From NCBI GenBank assembly GCA_934424575.1, contig CAKRXU010000004.1, forward strand, positions 1 through 64,000: 64,000 nt of DNA, in the 5' to 3' direction. Positions 57,340-64,000 of this stretch are shown piece by piece (positions within the stretch are counted from its first letter, which is position 1; each line of letters begins with the position of its first letter). Position numbers and translations under genes: made by a program. The DNA is from an uncultured Blautia sp. Lineage in GTDB: Bacteria > Bacillota > Clostridia > Lachnospirales > Lachnospiraceae. The notes under the pieces are model-generated. The model was not told where the DNA came from. It searched no databases and worked only from the letters and a program-made list of their open reading frames with translations.

Positions 57340-58497
57340 ATGCAGTTTTCCAAGAGATTAGACAGATTTGGAGAAGAAATCTTTGCAGCCCTGAATAACA
57401 GACGTATGGAACTGGAAGCACAGGGCATGAAAATTTATAATATGAGTGTGGGAACACCGGACTTCAAGACACCGGAACACATCAAGAAAGCTATGGCAGA
57501 GGCGGTCATGGATGACAACAACTGGAAATACAGCCTCAGGGATCTTCCGGAACTTCTGGAAGCAGTCTGTGACTATTATAAGAAACGTTTTGACGTAGAG
57601 CTGACACCGGACATGGTCATGACTGTTTACGGCAGCCAGGAAGGCATGGGACATCTCGGAATGGCACTCTGTGATGAGGGAGATGTTGTCCTTCTTCCGG
57701 ATCCATGTTATCCGGTATTTGCAGCAGGAAGCCTGATGGCAGGGGCAGAACCATACTACTACCCGCTTGTTGCAGAACATGATTTCCTTCCATATGTAAA
57801 GGACATCCCGGAGGAAGTAGCACGTAAAGCCAAATACATGGTGGTTTCCCTGCCGTCCAACCCGGTAGGAAGCATTGCCACACCAGGACTTTACGAAGAA
57901 ATCGTAGCATTTGCGAAGAAATATGATATCCTGATCATCCATGATAATGCATACAGCGATATCATCTTTGACGGAGCACATGGTGGAAGTTTCCTCGCAA
58001 CAGAAGGAGCAAAGGAGATCGGTGTAGAATTCTTCAGCCTTTCCAAGTCCTTTAATGTAACAGGCGCAAGGATCAGCTTTCTTGTAGGCCGCCCGGATGT
58101 GATCGCGGCACTTCGCAAACTCAGAAGCCAGATTGATTTCGGAATGTTCCTTCCGATCCAGAAAGCAGCGATCGCAGCACTCAAAGGACCTCTCGAAAGC
58201 GTTCAGGAGCAGTGCCAGATGTATCAGGAGAGAAGAGATGCACTCTGCAATGGCCTCCGCGAGATCGGCTGGGACCTTCCAAATGGCAAGGGAACGATGT
58301 TTGTTTGGGCAAGGATCCCGGGAGGACGTACAGACAGCATGACATTCTGTATGGAACTGATGGAAAAAGCCGGCGTCATCGTGACACCAGGAGCAAGCTT
58401 TGGCCCGCACGGAGAAGGATATGTACGTTTTGCCCTGGTACTCCCTCCGAAGAAGATTAAAGAAGTAGTAGAAGCGATCCGCAGAAGCGGTCTGTAA
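57340..58497 (+). CDS. Class I/II aminotransferase (PLP-dependent)
   Basis: The 385-residue protein is a fold-type I aminotransferase: YNMSVGTPDFKTPEHI, NWKYSLRDLPELLEAV, YGSQEGMGHLGMALCDEGDVVLLPDPCYPVF, VSLPSNPVGSIA, DNAYSDIIFDG and the PLP lysine in SLSKSFNVTGARISF. It resembles the LL-diaminopimelate / aspartate-like group; I cannot fix the substrate. ATG 57340 follows AAAGAGG. It has its own promoter and a long terminator. Confidence 0.87.
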   Translation: MQFSKRLDRFGEEIFAALNNRRMELEAQGMKIYNMSVGTPDFKTPEHIKKAMAEAVMDDNNWKYSLRDLPELLEAVCDYYKKRFDVELTPDMVMTVYGSQEGMGHLGMALCDEGDVVLLPDPCYPVFAAGSLMAGAEPYYYPLVAEHDFLPYVKDIPEEVARKAKYMVVSLPSNPVGSIATPGLYEEIVAFAKKYDILIIHDNAYSDIIFDGAHGGSFLATEGAKEIGVEFFSLSKSFNVTGARISFLVGRPDVIAALRKLRSQIDFGMFLPIQKAAIAALKGPLESVQEQCQMYQERRDALCNGLREIGWDLPNGKGTMFVWARIPGGRTDSMTFCMELMEKAGVIVTPGASFGPHGEGYVRFALVLPPKKIKEVVEAIRRSGL

Positions 58498-58602
58498 GGT
58501 AAAGCATAGAACATTTTTACATAAGAGATACAATTTGCATAACTGTAAAAGTGATATGTCAGTAGGATGAATGGATATATCATAATACAGGAAGATTAAG
58601 AG

Positions 58603-58681
58603 AATCACAGTGTCGAACACAGAGAAGGCCCCGCCAGAATTGTCGGAGTTTCCCTATCTGTGTCGGAACTGTGATTTTTAT
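58603..58681 (+). terminator. Long terminator hairpin after the aminotransferase gene
   Basis: AATCACAGT...ACACAGA (58603-58623) pairs with TCTGTGT...ACTGTGATT (58657-58676) through two helices with a small internal loop, followed by a T-run. Confidence 0.8.
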
Positions 58682-58710
58682 GTTTTTTTCAAAAAATTCG
58701 TAATTATCTG

Positions 58711-58739
58711 TTGACAAATAATAACGACAGTGCTATCTT
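58711..58739 (+). promoter_or_regulatory. Sigma-A promoter of the hrcA operon
   Basis: TTGACA (58711-58716) and TATCTT (58734-58739), 17-bp spacer, with extended TGC (58731-58733). Confidence 0.85.
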
Positions 58740-58752
58740 AACACTATAGATG

Positions 58753-58779
58753 TTAGCACTCCTTAATGATGAGTGCTAA
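58753..58779 (+). promoter_or_regulatory. CIRCE element, HrcA operator
   Basis: TTAGCACTC (58753-58761), nine bases, GAGTGCTAA (58771-58779): an exact CIRCE, just after the transcription start of hrcA. Confidence 0.97.
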
Positions 58780-58806
58780 CAGACTAAACGGAAAGGAGCT
58801 GGGAAC

Positions 58807-59859
58807 ATGGATGAACAACTGACAGATCGTAAGAAACGAATTCTCAAGGCGATCATCAGGACATACATGGAGACAGGCGAACCGGTAGGATCCAGGACGA
58901 TTTCCAAGGGCAAGGATCTGAATGTCAGCTCAGCAACAATCCGGAACGAGATGTCTGATCTGACAGACATGGGATACATCGTTCAGCCACATACATCGGC
59001 AGGAAGAATACCTTCTGATAAGGGCTACAGGCTTTATGTAGATGAACTGATGCAGGAGAAGGAAGACGAGATCGCAGAGATCCGTAATCTGATGATCGAG
59101 AAGACAGATAAGATGGAGAAAGTGCTTAAGAATGTAGCACGTGTCCTCGCTTCGAACACCAATTACGCAACGATGGTTTCGGTTCCTCAGTACAGCGGAA
59201 GCAAACTGAAATTCATTCAGTTATCCCGTGTCAATGAATTGCAGCTGGTAGCAGTTGTTGTATGCGAAGGCAACGTCATCCGAAATCAGATCATCGATCT
59301 GGATGAAGAGATGGACGATGAGACGATCCTGAAGCTGAACCTGCTTCTGAATACCAATCTGAACGGACTGCCGATTCAGGATATCAATCTTGGAATGATC
59401 GCCAGACTCAAGGAACAGGCAGGTATTCACAGCAAGCTGGTAGCCAGGGTGCTGGATGCAGTGGCAGCTACGATTCATGTGGATGAGGACGATATGGAAA
59501 TCTATACGTCAGGAGCCACGAACTTCTTCAAGTATCCGGAGTTATCCGATACGACGAGAGCAACCGGACTGATCTCCACTTTCGAGGAGAAGCAGCAGCT
59601 GGTAGATCTGGTCAAGGAGCGGATGGCAGATGACAATACCGGAGTTCAGGTGTACATCGGAGATGAACTTCCGATCTCGACCATGAAGGATTGCAGCGTT
59701 GTAACCGCAACCTACGAACTGGGAGAGGGAATGCATGGAACGATCGGTATTGTAGGACCGAAGCGAATGGATTACGAGAATGTAGTAAACAGCTTGAAGA
59801 CCCTCAAGGTCGAACTTGATCAGGTTTTCAAAAAAAATAAAAGCAATGAAGACGGCTAG
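58807..59859 (+). CDS. hrcA: Heat-inducible transcription repressor HrcA
   Basis: The 350-residue repressor binds the CIRCE site upstream and shuts the operon until GroEL is titrated by unfolded protein. It has an N-terminal winged helix (LTDRKKRILKAIIRTYMETGEPVGSRTIS ... SSATIRNEMSDLTDMGYIVQPHTSAGRIPSDKGYRLYVD) and the HrcA dimerisation and inserted domains. ATG 58807 follows AAAGGAG. It heads hrcA-grpE-dnaK-dnaJ, the class I heat-shock order of Firmicutes. Confidence 0.96.
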   Translation: MDEQLTDRKKRILKAIIRTYMETGEPVGSRTISKGKDLNVSSATIRNEMSDLTDMGYIVQPHTSAGRIPSDKGYRLYVDELMQEKEDEIAEIRNLMIEKTDKMEKVLKNVARVLASNTNYATMVSVPQYSGSKLKFIQLSRVNELQLVAVVVCEGNVIRNQIIDLDEEMDDETILKLNLLLNTNLNGLPIQDINLGMIARLKEQAGIHSKLVARVLDAVAATIHVDEDDMEIYTSGATNFFKYPELSDTTRATGLISTFEEKQQLVDLVKERMADDNTGVQVYIGDELPISTMKDCSVVTATYELGEGMHGTIGIVGPKRMDYENVVNSLKTLKVELDQVFKKNKSNEDG

Positions 59860-59888
59860 CAGCCAGGCAGAAAGGCGGTAAAACAAAG

Positions 59889-60521
59889 GTGTCAGAAGAA
59901 AATAAAAACACGGCAAATGAGCAGGAAGAAACAGAGAAAGACATTCCGGAAACAGAAACTGTGAACGAGCCGACAGAAGAATCGCCGGAAGCAACGGCAG
60001 GACAGGACGCAGAAGCGGAGAAAGCCCCTGAGGCAGACGACGATAAAGAAACCAAATCCAAAACATCTTTCTTCGGCAAGAAGAAAAAAGACAATAAATT
60101 AGAACAGCAGATCGAAGAACTGACAGACAGACTGAAACGTAACATGGCTGAGTTCGATAACTTCCGTAAACGTACAGAGAAAGAGAAATCCAGCATGTAC
60201 GTGATCGGAGCGAAGGATATCATCGAGAAGATCCTTCCGGTTGTGGATAACTTTGAGAGAGGACTCGCACAGGCACCACAGGATGATCCGTTCGCAGATG
60301 GAATGGAGAAGATCTACAAACAGCTTACCACCACAATGGAAGGCATGGGAGTAGAACCGATCGAAGCAGTCGGCAAGGAATTCAATCCGGATTTCCACAA
60401 CGCAGTCATGCATGTGGAGGATGAATCTGTCGGAGAGAACATTGTTGTAGAGGAACTTCAGAAAGGTTACACCTATAAAGGATTTGTAGTTCGTCACAGC
60501 ATGGTTAAAGTGGCTAATTAA
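59889..60521 (+). CDS. grpE: Nucleotide exchange factor GrpE
   Basis: The 210-residue protein has a long acidic, disordered N-terminus (1-70), a coiled coil (about 73-110: EQQIEELTDRLKRNMAEFDNFRKRTEKEK) and the GrpE beta wing (about 150-208, GVEPIEAVGKEFNPDFHNAVMHVED). It releases ADP from DnaK. The start is GTG 59889, about 10 bases after AAAGGCGG. The acidic tail is longer than in many orthologues. Confidence 0.95.
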   Translation: MSEENKNTANEQEETEKDIPETETVNEPTEESPEATAGQDAEAEKAPEADDDKETKSKTSFFGKKKKDNKLEQQIEELTDRLKRNMAEFDNFRKRTEKEKSSMYVIGAKDIIEKILPVVDNFERGLAQAPQDDPFADGMEKIYKQLTTTMEGMGVEPIEAVGKEFNPDFHNAVMHVEDESVGENIVVEELQKGYTYKGFVVRHSMVKVAN

Positions 60522-60561
60522 TATTTCATATATTTAGATATTTATCAGGAGGAATTTTATC

Positions 60562-62433
60562 ATGGGAAAAATCATTGGTATTGACTTAGGTACAACAAAC
60601 AGTTGTGTAGCCGTAATGGAAGGTGGACAGCCGACCGTTATCGCTAATACAGAAGGTGCAAGAACAACACCATCCGTAGTTGCTTTCACAAAAACAGGAG
60701 AACGTCTTGTAGGTGAGCCTGCAAAACGTCAGGCAGTAACAAACGCTGACAGAACAATCTCCTCCATCAAGAGAGAGATGGGTACAGATTACCGTGTAAC
60801 TATCGACGAGAAGAAATATTCTCCACAGGAAATCTCCGCTATGATCCTTCAGAAACTGAAAAAAGACGCAGAAGGATACCTTGGAGAAACTGTTTCAGAA
60901 GCAGTTATCACAGTTCCGGCTTACTTCAACGATGCTCAGCGTCAGGCAACCAAAGATGCTGGTAAGATCGCAGGTCTTGATGTAAAACGTATCATCAACG
61001 AGCCTACAGCAGCAGCTCTTGCATATGGTCTTGACAACGAGAAAGAGCAGAAGATCATGGTTTACGACTTAGGTGGTGGTACATTCGACGTATCTGTTAT
61101 CGAGATCGGTGATGGTGTTATCGAAGTTCTTTCCACAGCTGGTAACAACCGTCTTGGTGGTGATGACTTCGACCAGAAAGTTACAGACTGGATGATCGAG
61201 GAATTCAAGAAAGCAGAAGGCGTAGACTTAAGCGCAGACAAGATGGCTCTTCAGAGACTGAAAGAAGCAGCAGAGAAAGCTAAAAAAGAACTTTCTTCCG
61301 CAACAACAACAAACATCAACCTTCCGTTCATCACTGCAACAGCAGAGGGACCGAAGCATTTCGATATGAACCTTACAAGAGCTAAATTCGATGAGCTGAC
61401 ACATGACCTGGTAGAGAAGACAGCAGAGCCGGTTCGCCGTGCACTGTCTGATGCAGGAATCACAGCTTCCGAACTTGGTCAGGTACTTCTGGTAGGTGGA
61501 TCTACACGTATCCCGGCTGTACAGGACAAAGTAAAACAGCTCACAGGCAAAGAGCCAAGCAAATCCCTGAACCCGGATGAATGTGTTGCACTTGGTGCTT
61601 CCGTACAGGGTGGTAAACTTGCAGGTGATGCAGGTGCCGGCGATATCCTTCTTCTGGATGTTACTCCGCTGTCACTGTCCATCGAGACAATGGGTGGTAT
61701 CGCAACTCGTCTGATCGAGAGAAATACAACAATCCCGACCAAGAAGAGCCAGATCTTCTCCACAGCAGCAGACAACCAGACAGCTGTAGATATCAACGTT
61801 GTACAGGGTGAGCGTCAGTTCGCAAAAGACAACAAATCCCTCGGACAGTTCCGTCTGGATGGAATCCCGCCAGCACGTCGTGGTGTTCCGCAGATCGAGG
61901 TTACATTTGATATCGATGCCAACGGTATCGTAAATGTATCTGCTAAGGACCTTGGAACAGGTAAAGAGCAGCACATCACAATCACAGCAGGTTCCAACAT
62001 GTCTGATTCCGAGATCGACAAAGCAGTCAAAGAAGCTGCTGAGTTCGAAGCTCAGGATAAGAAACGTAAAGAGGGAATCGACACAAGAAACAACGCAGAC
62101 TCCATGGTATTCCAGGTTGAGAATGCACTCAAAGAAGCTGGCGACAAGATCGACGCTAACGACAAAGCAGCAGTTGAGACAGACCTGAACGCACTCAAAG
62201 ATCTGCTTGCTCAGACAGCAAACGCAGAACTGACAGATGCTCAGATCGCAGACATCAAAGCAGCTCAGGAAAAGATGATGGAAAGTGCTCAGAAGCTTTT
62301 CGCTAAAATGTATGAGCAGACACAGCAGGCAGGCGGCCAGGCTGGTCCGAACCCGGGAGCAGGCGCAGCTCAGGGTGGAAATGAAGCAGGCTATGGCGAT
62401 GATGTTGTAGACGCTGACTACAAAGAAGTCTAA
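60562..62433 (+). CDS. dnaK: Chaperone DnaK (Hsp70)
   Basis: The 623-residue chaperone starts IGIDLGTTNSCVAV and carries the phosphate loops VYDLGGGTFDVSV, VLLVGGSTRIPAV, the linker DVTPLSLSIE and a substrate-binding domain ending in a Gly/Gln-rich tail. It folds client proteins with DnaJ and GrpE. An AGGAGG site precedes ATG 60562. A strong hairpin separates it from dnaJ. Confidence 0.97.
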   Translation: MGKIIGIDLGTTNSCVAVMEGGQPTVIANTEGARTTPSVVAFTKTGERLVGEPAKRQAVTNADRTISSIKREMGTDYRVTIDEKKYSPQEISAMILQKLKKDAEGYLGETVSEAVITVPAYFNDAQRQATKDAGKIAGLDVKRIINEPTAAALAYGLDNEKEQKIMVYDLGGGTFDVSVIEIGDGVIEVLSTAGNNRLGGDDFDQKVTDWMIEEFKKAEGVDLSADKMALQRLKEAAEKAKKELSSATTTNINLPFITATAEGPKHFDMNLTRAKFDELTHDLVEKTAEPVRRALSDAGITASELGQVLLVGGSTRIPAVQDKVKQLTGKEPSKSLNPDECVALGASVQGGKLAGDAGAGDILLLDVTPLSLSIETMGGIATRLIERNTTIPTKKSQIFSTAADNQTAVDINVVQGERQFAKDNKSLGQFRLDGIPPARRGVPQIEVTFDIDANGIVNVSAKDLGTGKEQHITITAGSNMSDSEIDKAVKEAAEFEAQDKKRKEGIDTRNNADSMVFQVENALKEAGDKIDANDKAAVETDLNALKDLLAQTANAELTDAQIADIKAAQEKMMESAQKLFAKMYEQTQQAGGQAGPNPGAGAAQGGNEAGYGDDVVDADYKEV

Positions 62434-62475
62434 ATAAAAGTTACTGAGAACCAGACAGTAAAGTAAAAATAATAA

Positions 62476-62510
62476 GCCTCCGGCGCACACATTCCGTCTG
62501 CGCGGGAGGC
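62476..62510 (+). other. Hairpin between dnaK and dnaJ
   Basis: GCCTCC (62476-62481) and GCGCA (62483-62487) pair with TGCGC (62499-62503) and GGAGGC (62505-62510). No T-run follows, so it is likely a processing or attenuation point that lowers dnaJ relative to dnaK. Confidence 0.7.
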
Positions 62511-62562
62511 ATCTTGGATATAAGAAAAATAAAACTAATAACACATATAGGAAAGAGAAAAG

Positions 62563-63747
62563 ATGGCTGATAAAAGAGATTACTATGAGGTCCTGGGTGT
62601 CAGCAAGACTGCCAGTGAATCAGAACTGAAGAGCGCATACCGAAAATTAGCCAAGAAATATCACCCGGACGTAAACCCGGGAGATAAAGAAGCAGAGGCC
62701 AAATTCAAAGAAGCAACAGAAGCATACAGTGTCTTAAGTGATGCAGACAAACGTAGACAGTACGACCAGTTTGGTCACGCTGCATTTGAGCAGGGCGGCG
62801 GTGGAGCCGGCGGCTACGGTGGATTTGGCGGTTTCGATGGCGCAGATATGGGAGATATTTTTGGAGACATTTTCGGAGATCTGTTTGGAGGCGGCGGAAG
62901 ACGCCGTGCCAACAACGGACCGATGAAAGGTGCCAATTTACGTGCCCGTGTAAATATTACTTTTGAAGAAGCTGTATTCGGCTGTGACAAAGAACTGGAG
63001 ATCGTGCTTAAGGACGAATGTACCACCTGTCATGGAACAGGAGCAAAACCAGGAACACAGCCAACTACCTGTCCGAAATGTAAAGGAGAAGGTCAGATCG
63101 TCTATACACAGCAGTCCATGTTTGGCATGGTCCGTAATGTACAGACCTGTCCGGACTGTAACGGATCTGGTAAGATCATCAAGGATAAATGCAGTGCCTG
63201 CCATGGAACAGGATATACTTCCGCACGTAAGAAGATCCAGGTTTCCATCCCGGCCGGTATCGACAACGGACAGAGCATCCGTATCCGTGATAAGGGTGAA
63301 CCAGGAACCAATGGCGGACCGAGAGGCGACCTTCTCGTAGAAGTAAATGTAGCACGTCACCCGATCTTCCAGAGACAGGATATGAATATCTTCTCTACCG
63401 CACCGCTGACTTATGCACAGGCAGCACTGGGTGGTGAGATCCATATAAATACTGTTGATGGTGACGTTGTATACGAAGTAAAACCAGGAACACAGACCGA
63501 CACACGTATCCGTCTCAAGGGTAAGGGTGTTCCATCCCTGAGAAACAAGAATGTCCGTGGTGACCACTACGTTACCCTGATCGTTCAGGTTCCGACCAAA
63601 CTCAATGAGGAAGCCAAAGAAGCACTCCGCAAGTTCGACGAAGCCTGCGGAAACGTCAACCTCGATGAGAAAAAAGGCGGTTCCGAGAAATCCGAAAAGA
63701 AGAAAAAGAGTTTTATGGATAAACTCAAAGAAACTTTTGAGGACTAA
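62563..63747 (+). CDS. dnaJ: Chaperone DnaJ (Hsp40, type I)
   Basis: The 394-residue co-chaperone has the J domain with HPD (YHPDVN, about 32-37), a Gly/Phe-rich linker (about 75-112), four CxxCxGxG zinc motifs (CTTCHGTG, CPKCKGEG, CPDCNGSG, CSACHGTG) and the C-terminal substrate domains. The end is extended by a Lys-rich tail. It stimulates DnaK ATPase. ATG 62563 follows GAAAGAG. Confidence 0.96.
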   Translation: MADKRDYYEVLGVSKTASESELKSAYRKLAKKYHPDVNPGDKEAEAKFKEATEAYSVLSDADKRRQYDQFGHAAFEQGGGGAGGYGGFGGFDGADMGDIFGDIFGDLFGGGGRRRANNGPMKGANLRARVNITFEEAVFGCDKELEIVLKDECTTCHGTGAKPGTQPTTCPKCKGEGQIVYTQQSMFGMVRNVQTCPDCNGSGKIIKDKCSACHGTGYTSARKKIQVSIPAGIDNGQSIRIRDKGEPGTNGGPRGDLLVEVNVARHPIFQRQDMNIFSTAPLTYAQAALGGEIHINTVDGDVVYEVKPGTQTDTRIRLKGKGVPSLRNKNVRGDHYVTLIVQVPTKLNEEAKEALRKFDEACGNVNLDEKKGGSEKSEKKKKSFMDKLKETFED

Positions 63748-63758
63748 AAAGTTTAAGG

Positions 63759-63787
63759 AAAAGAGGGTTTCCCTCTTTTCTTTTTTT
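63759..63787 (+). terminator. Rho-independent terminator after dnaJ
   Basis: AAAAGAGGG (63759-63767) pairs with CCCTCTTTT (63771-63779), followed by a C and seven T residues. Confidence 0.92.
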
Positions 63788-63871
63788 GTGGTTTCATGTA
63801 TATTAGATACCAGGGTTAAAAGAACAAAAGCTTGCTGCGGAACAATCCGTAAGTATCGTAAAATTGTCGCA

Positions 63872-63877
63872 TATAAT
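63872..63877 (+). promoter_or_regulatory. Probable -10 box of prmA
   Basis: An exact TATAAT with only a weak -35 upstream; it sits 20 bases before prmA and after the dnaJ terminator. Confidence 0.4.
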
Positions 63878-63896
63878 AGACAGGAGATTAAAATAT

Positions 63897-64000
63897 ATGA
63901 AGTGGAATCGTTTTACCATTAAAACAAAAACAGAAGCAGAGGACATGATCATCTGCACACTGGCAGAGATCGGCGTAGAGGGTGCTGAGATCCAGGACCA
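63897..64000 (+). CDS. prmA: Ribosomal protein L11 methyltransferase, N-terminal part (partial)
   Basis: The visible 34 residues, MKWNRFTIKTKTEAEDMI..., match the N-terminus of PrmA, which trimethylates ribosomal protein L11. AGGAG lies 10 bases before ATG 63897. prmA after dnaJ is the standard order in many Firmicutes, which supports the call although the catalytic domain is outside the window. Confidence 0.8.
   Translation, partial: MKWNRFTIKTKTEAEDMIICTLAEIGVEGAEIQD

Noticed and set aside
57358..58620. Antisense open frame (420 codons) opposite the aminotransferase
   Set aside because: Shadow of a well-supported PLP enzyme; composition rich in Cys, Phe and His and no start signal.

Overview
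The window is about 64 kb of a low-to-mid GC Firmicutes chromosome. Gene content fits a spore-forming anaerobe of the Lachnospiraceae (Blautia/Dorea/Ruminococcus-like): a T-box in front of proS, a yabP-yabQ-divIC-spoIIE-tilS-hpt-ftsH block, a CotS-type spore-coat protein, type III glutamine synthetase, FtsEX-Ctp, and an HrcA/CIRCE heat-shock operon. The family assignment is inference from gene order and protein style; no 16S rRNA gene is present. All but one of the protein genes are on the + strand; the exception is a SulP transporter at 44.3-46.5 kb. I saw no prophage, no CRISPR array and no intact insertion sequence.

Layout. 0-0.5 kb: end of a fibronectin-type-III repeat protein. 0.7-6.6 kb: HD protein, threonylcarbamoyl-AMP synthase, RpiB, dCMP deaminase, T-box-controlled ProRS, CCA-adding enzyme. 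6.7-9.95 kb: CotS-like protein, phosphoglucomutase, MazG. 10.1-17.2 kb: HU, the S4 protein RqcP, then sporulation and division genes (yabP, yabQ, divIC), a short SpoIIE-like phosphatase with a single membrane segment, tilS, hpt and ftsH. 17.5-22.2 kb: GH13 glycosidase and an amino-acid ABC transporter. 22.3-25.9 kb: purB, purA and a membrane-HAD fusion. 26.0-27.6 kb: a MITE-like element, a SEC-C protein, a YdcF-like protein, tRNA-Val and tRNA-Met. 27.8-34 kb: lipid kinase, a group-II-intron-like RNA remnant, glutamine synthetase III, and a MoxR-type AAA/VWA pair. 34.1-38.6 kb: OPT transporter with a PqqD-like partner, YitT, PucR-type regulator. 38.8-43.2 kb: ftsE, ftsX, S41 protease, and a secreted FN3 protein with a lysozyme-like C-terminus. 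43.3-50.1 kb: nuclease-fold candidate, SulP, a diguanylate cyclase that looks broken at its start, and a Na/Pi cotransporter. 50.2-54.8 kb: Na+:alanine symporter, amidohydrolase, CoA transferase. 55.3-64 kb: uvrB, aminotransferase, hrcA-grpE-dnaK-dnaJ and the start of prmA.

Most of the window is housekeeping. The points that stand out are: (1) the glutamine synthetase III - AAA ATPase - VWA protein cluster, arranged like NorQ/NorD or CbbQ/CbbO activase pairs; (2) a 142-bp MITE-like element with an 8-bp target duplication, plus a second site 29 kb away where only its fused ends remain, again with an 8-bp duplication; (3) an intron-like structured RNA where the glutamine synthetase leader should be; (4) a strong terminator 20 nt in front of ftsE with a possible antiterminator; (5) a spoIIE-type promoter with exact -35 and -10 boxes separated by 21 bp; (6) a diguanylate cyclase whose first membrane helix is cut off by a frame problem at an A6 run; and (7) an OPT peptide transporter overlapping a PqqD-like gene.

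All calls come from reading the sequence and from family knowledge; no database search was run.
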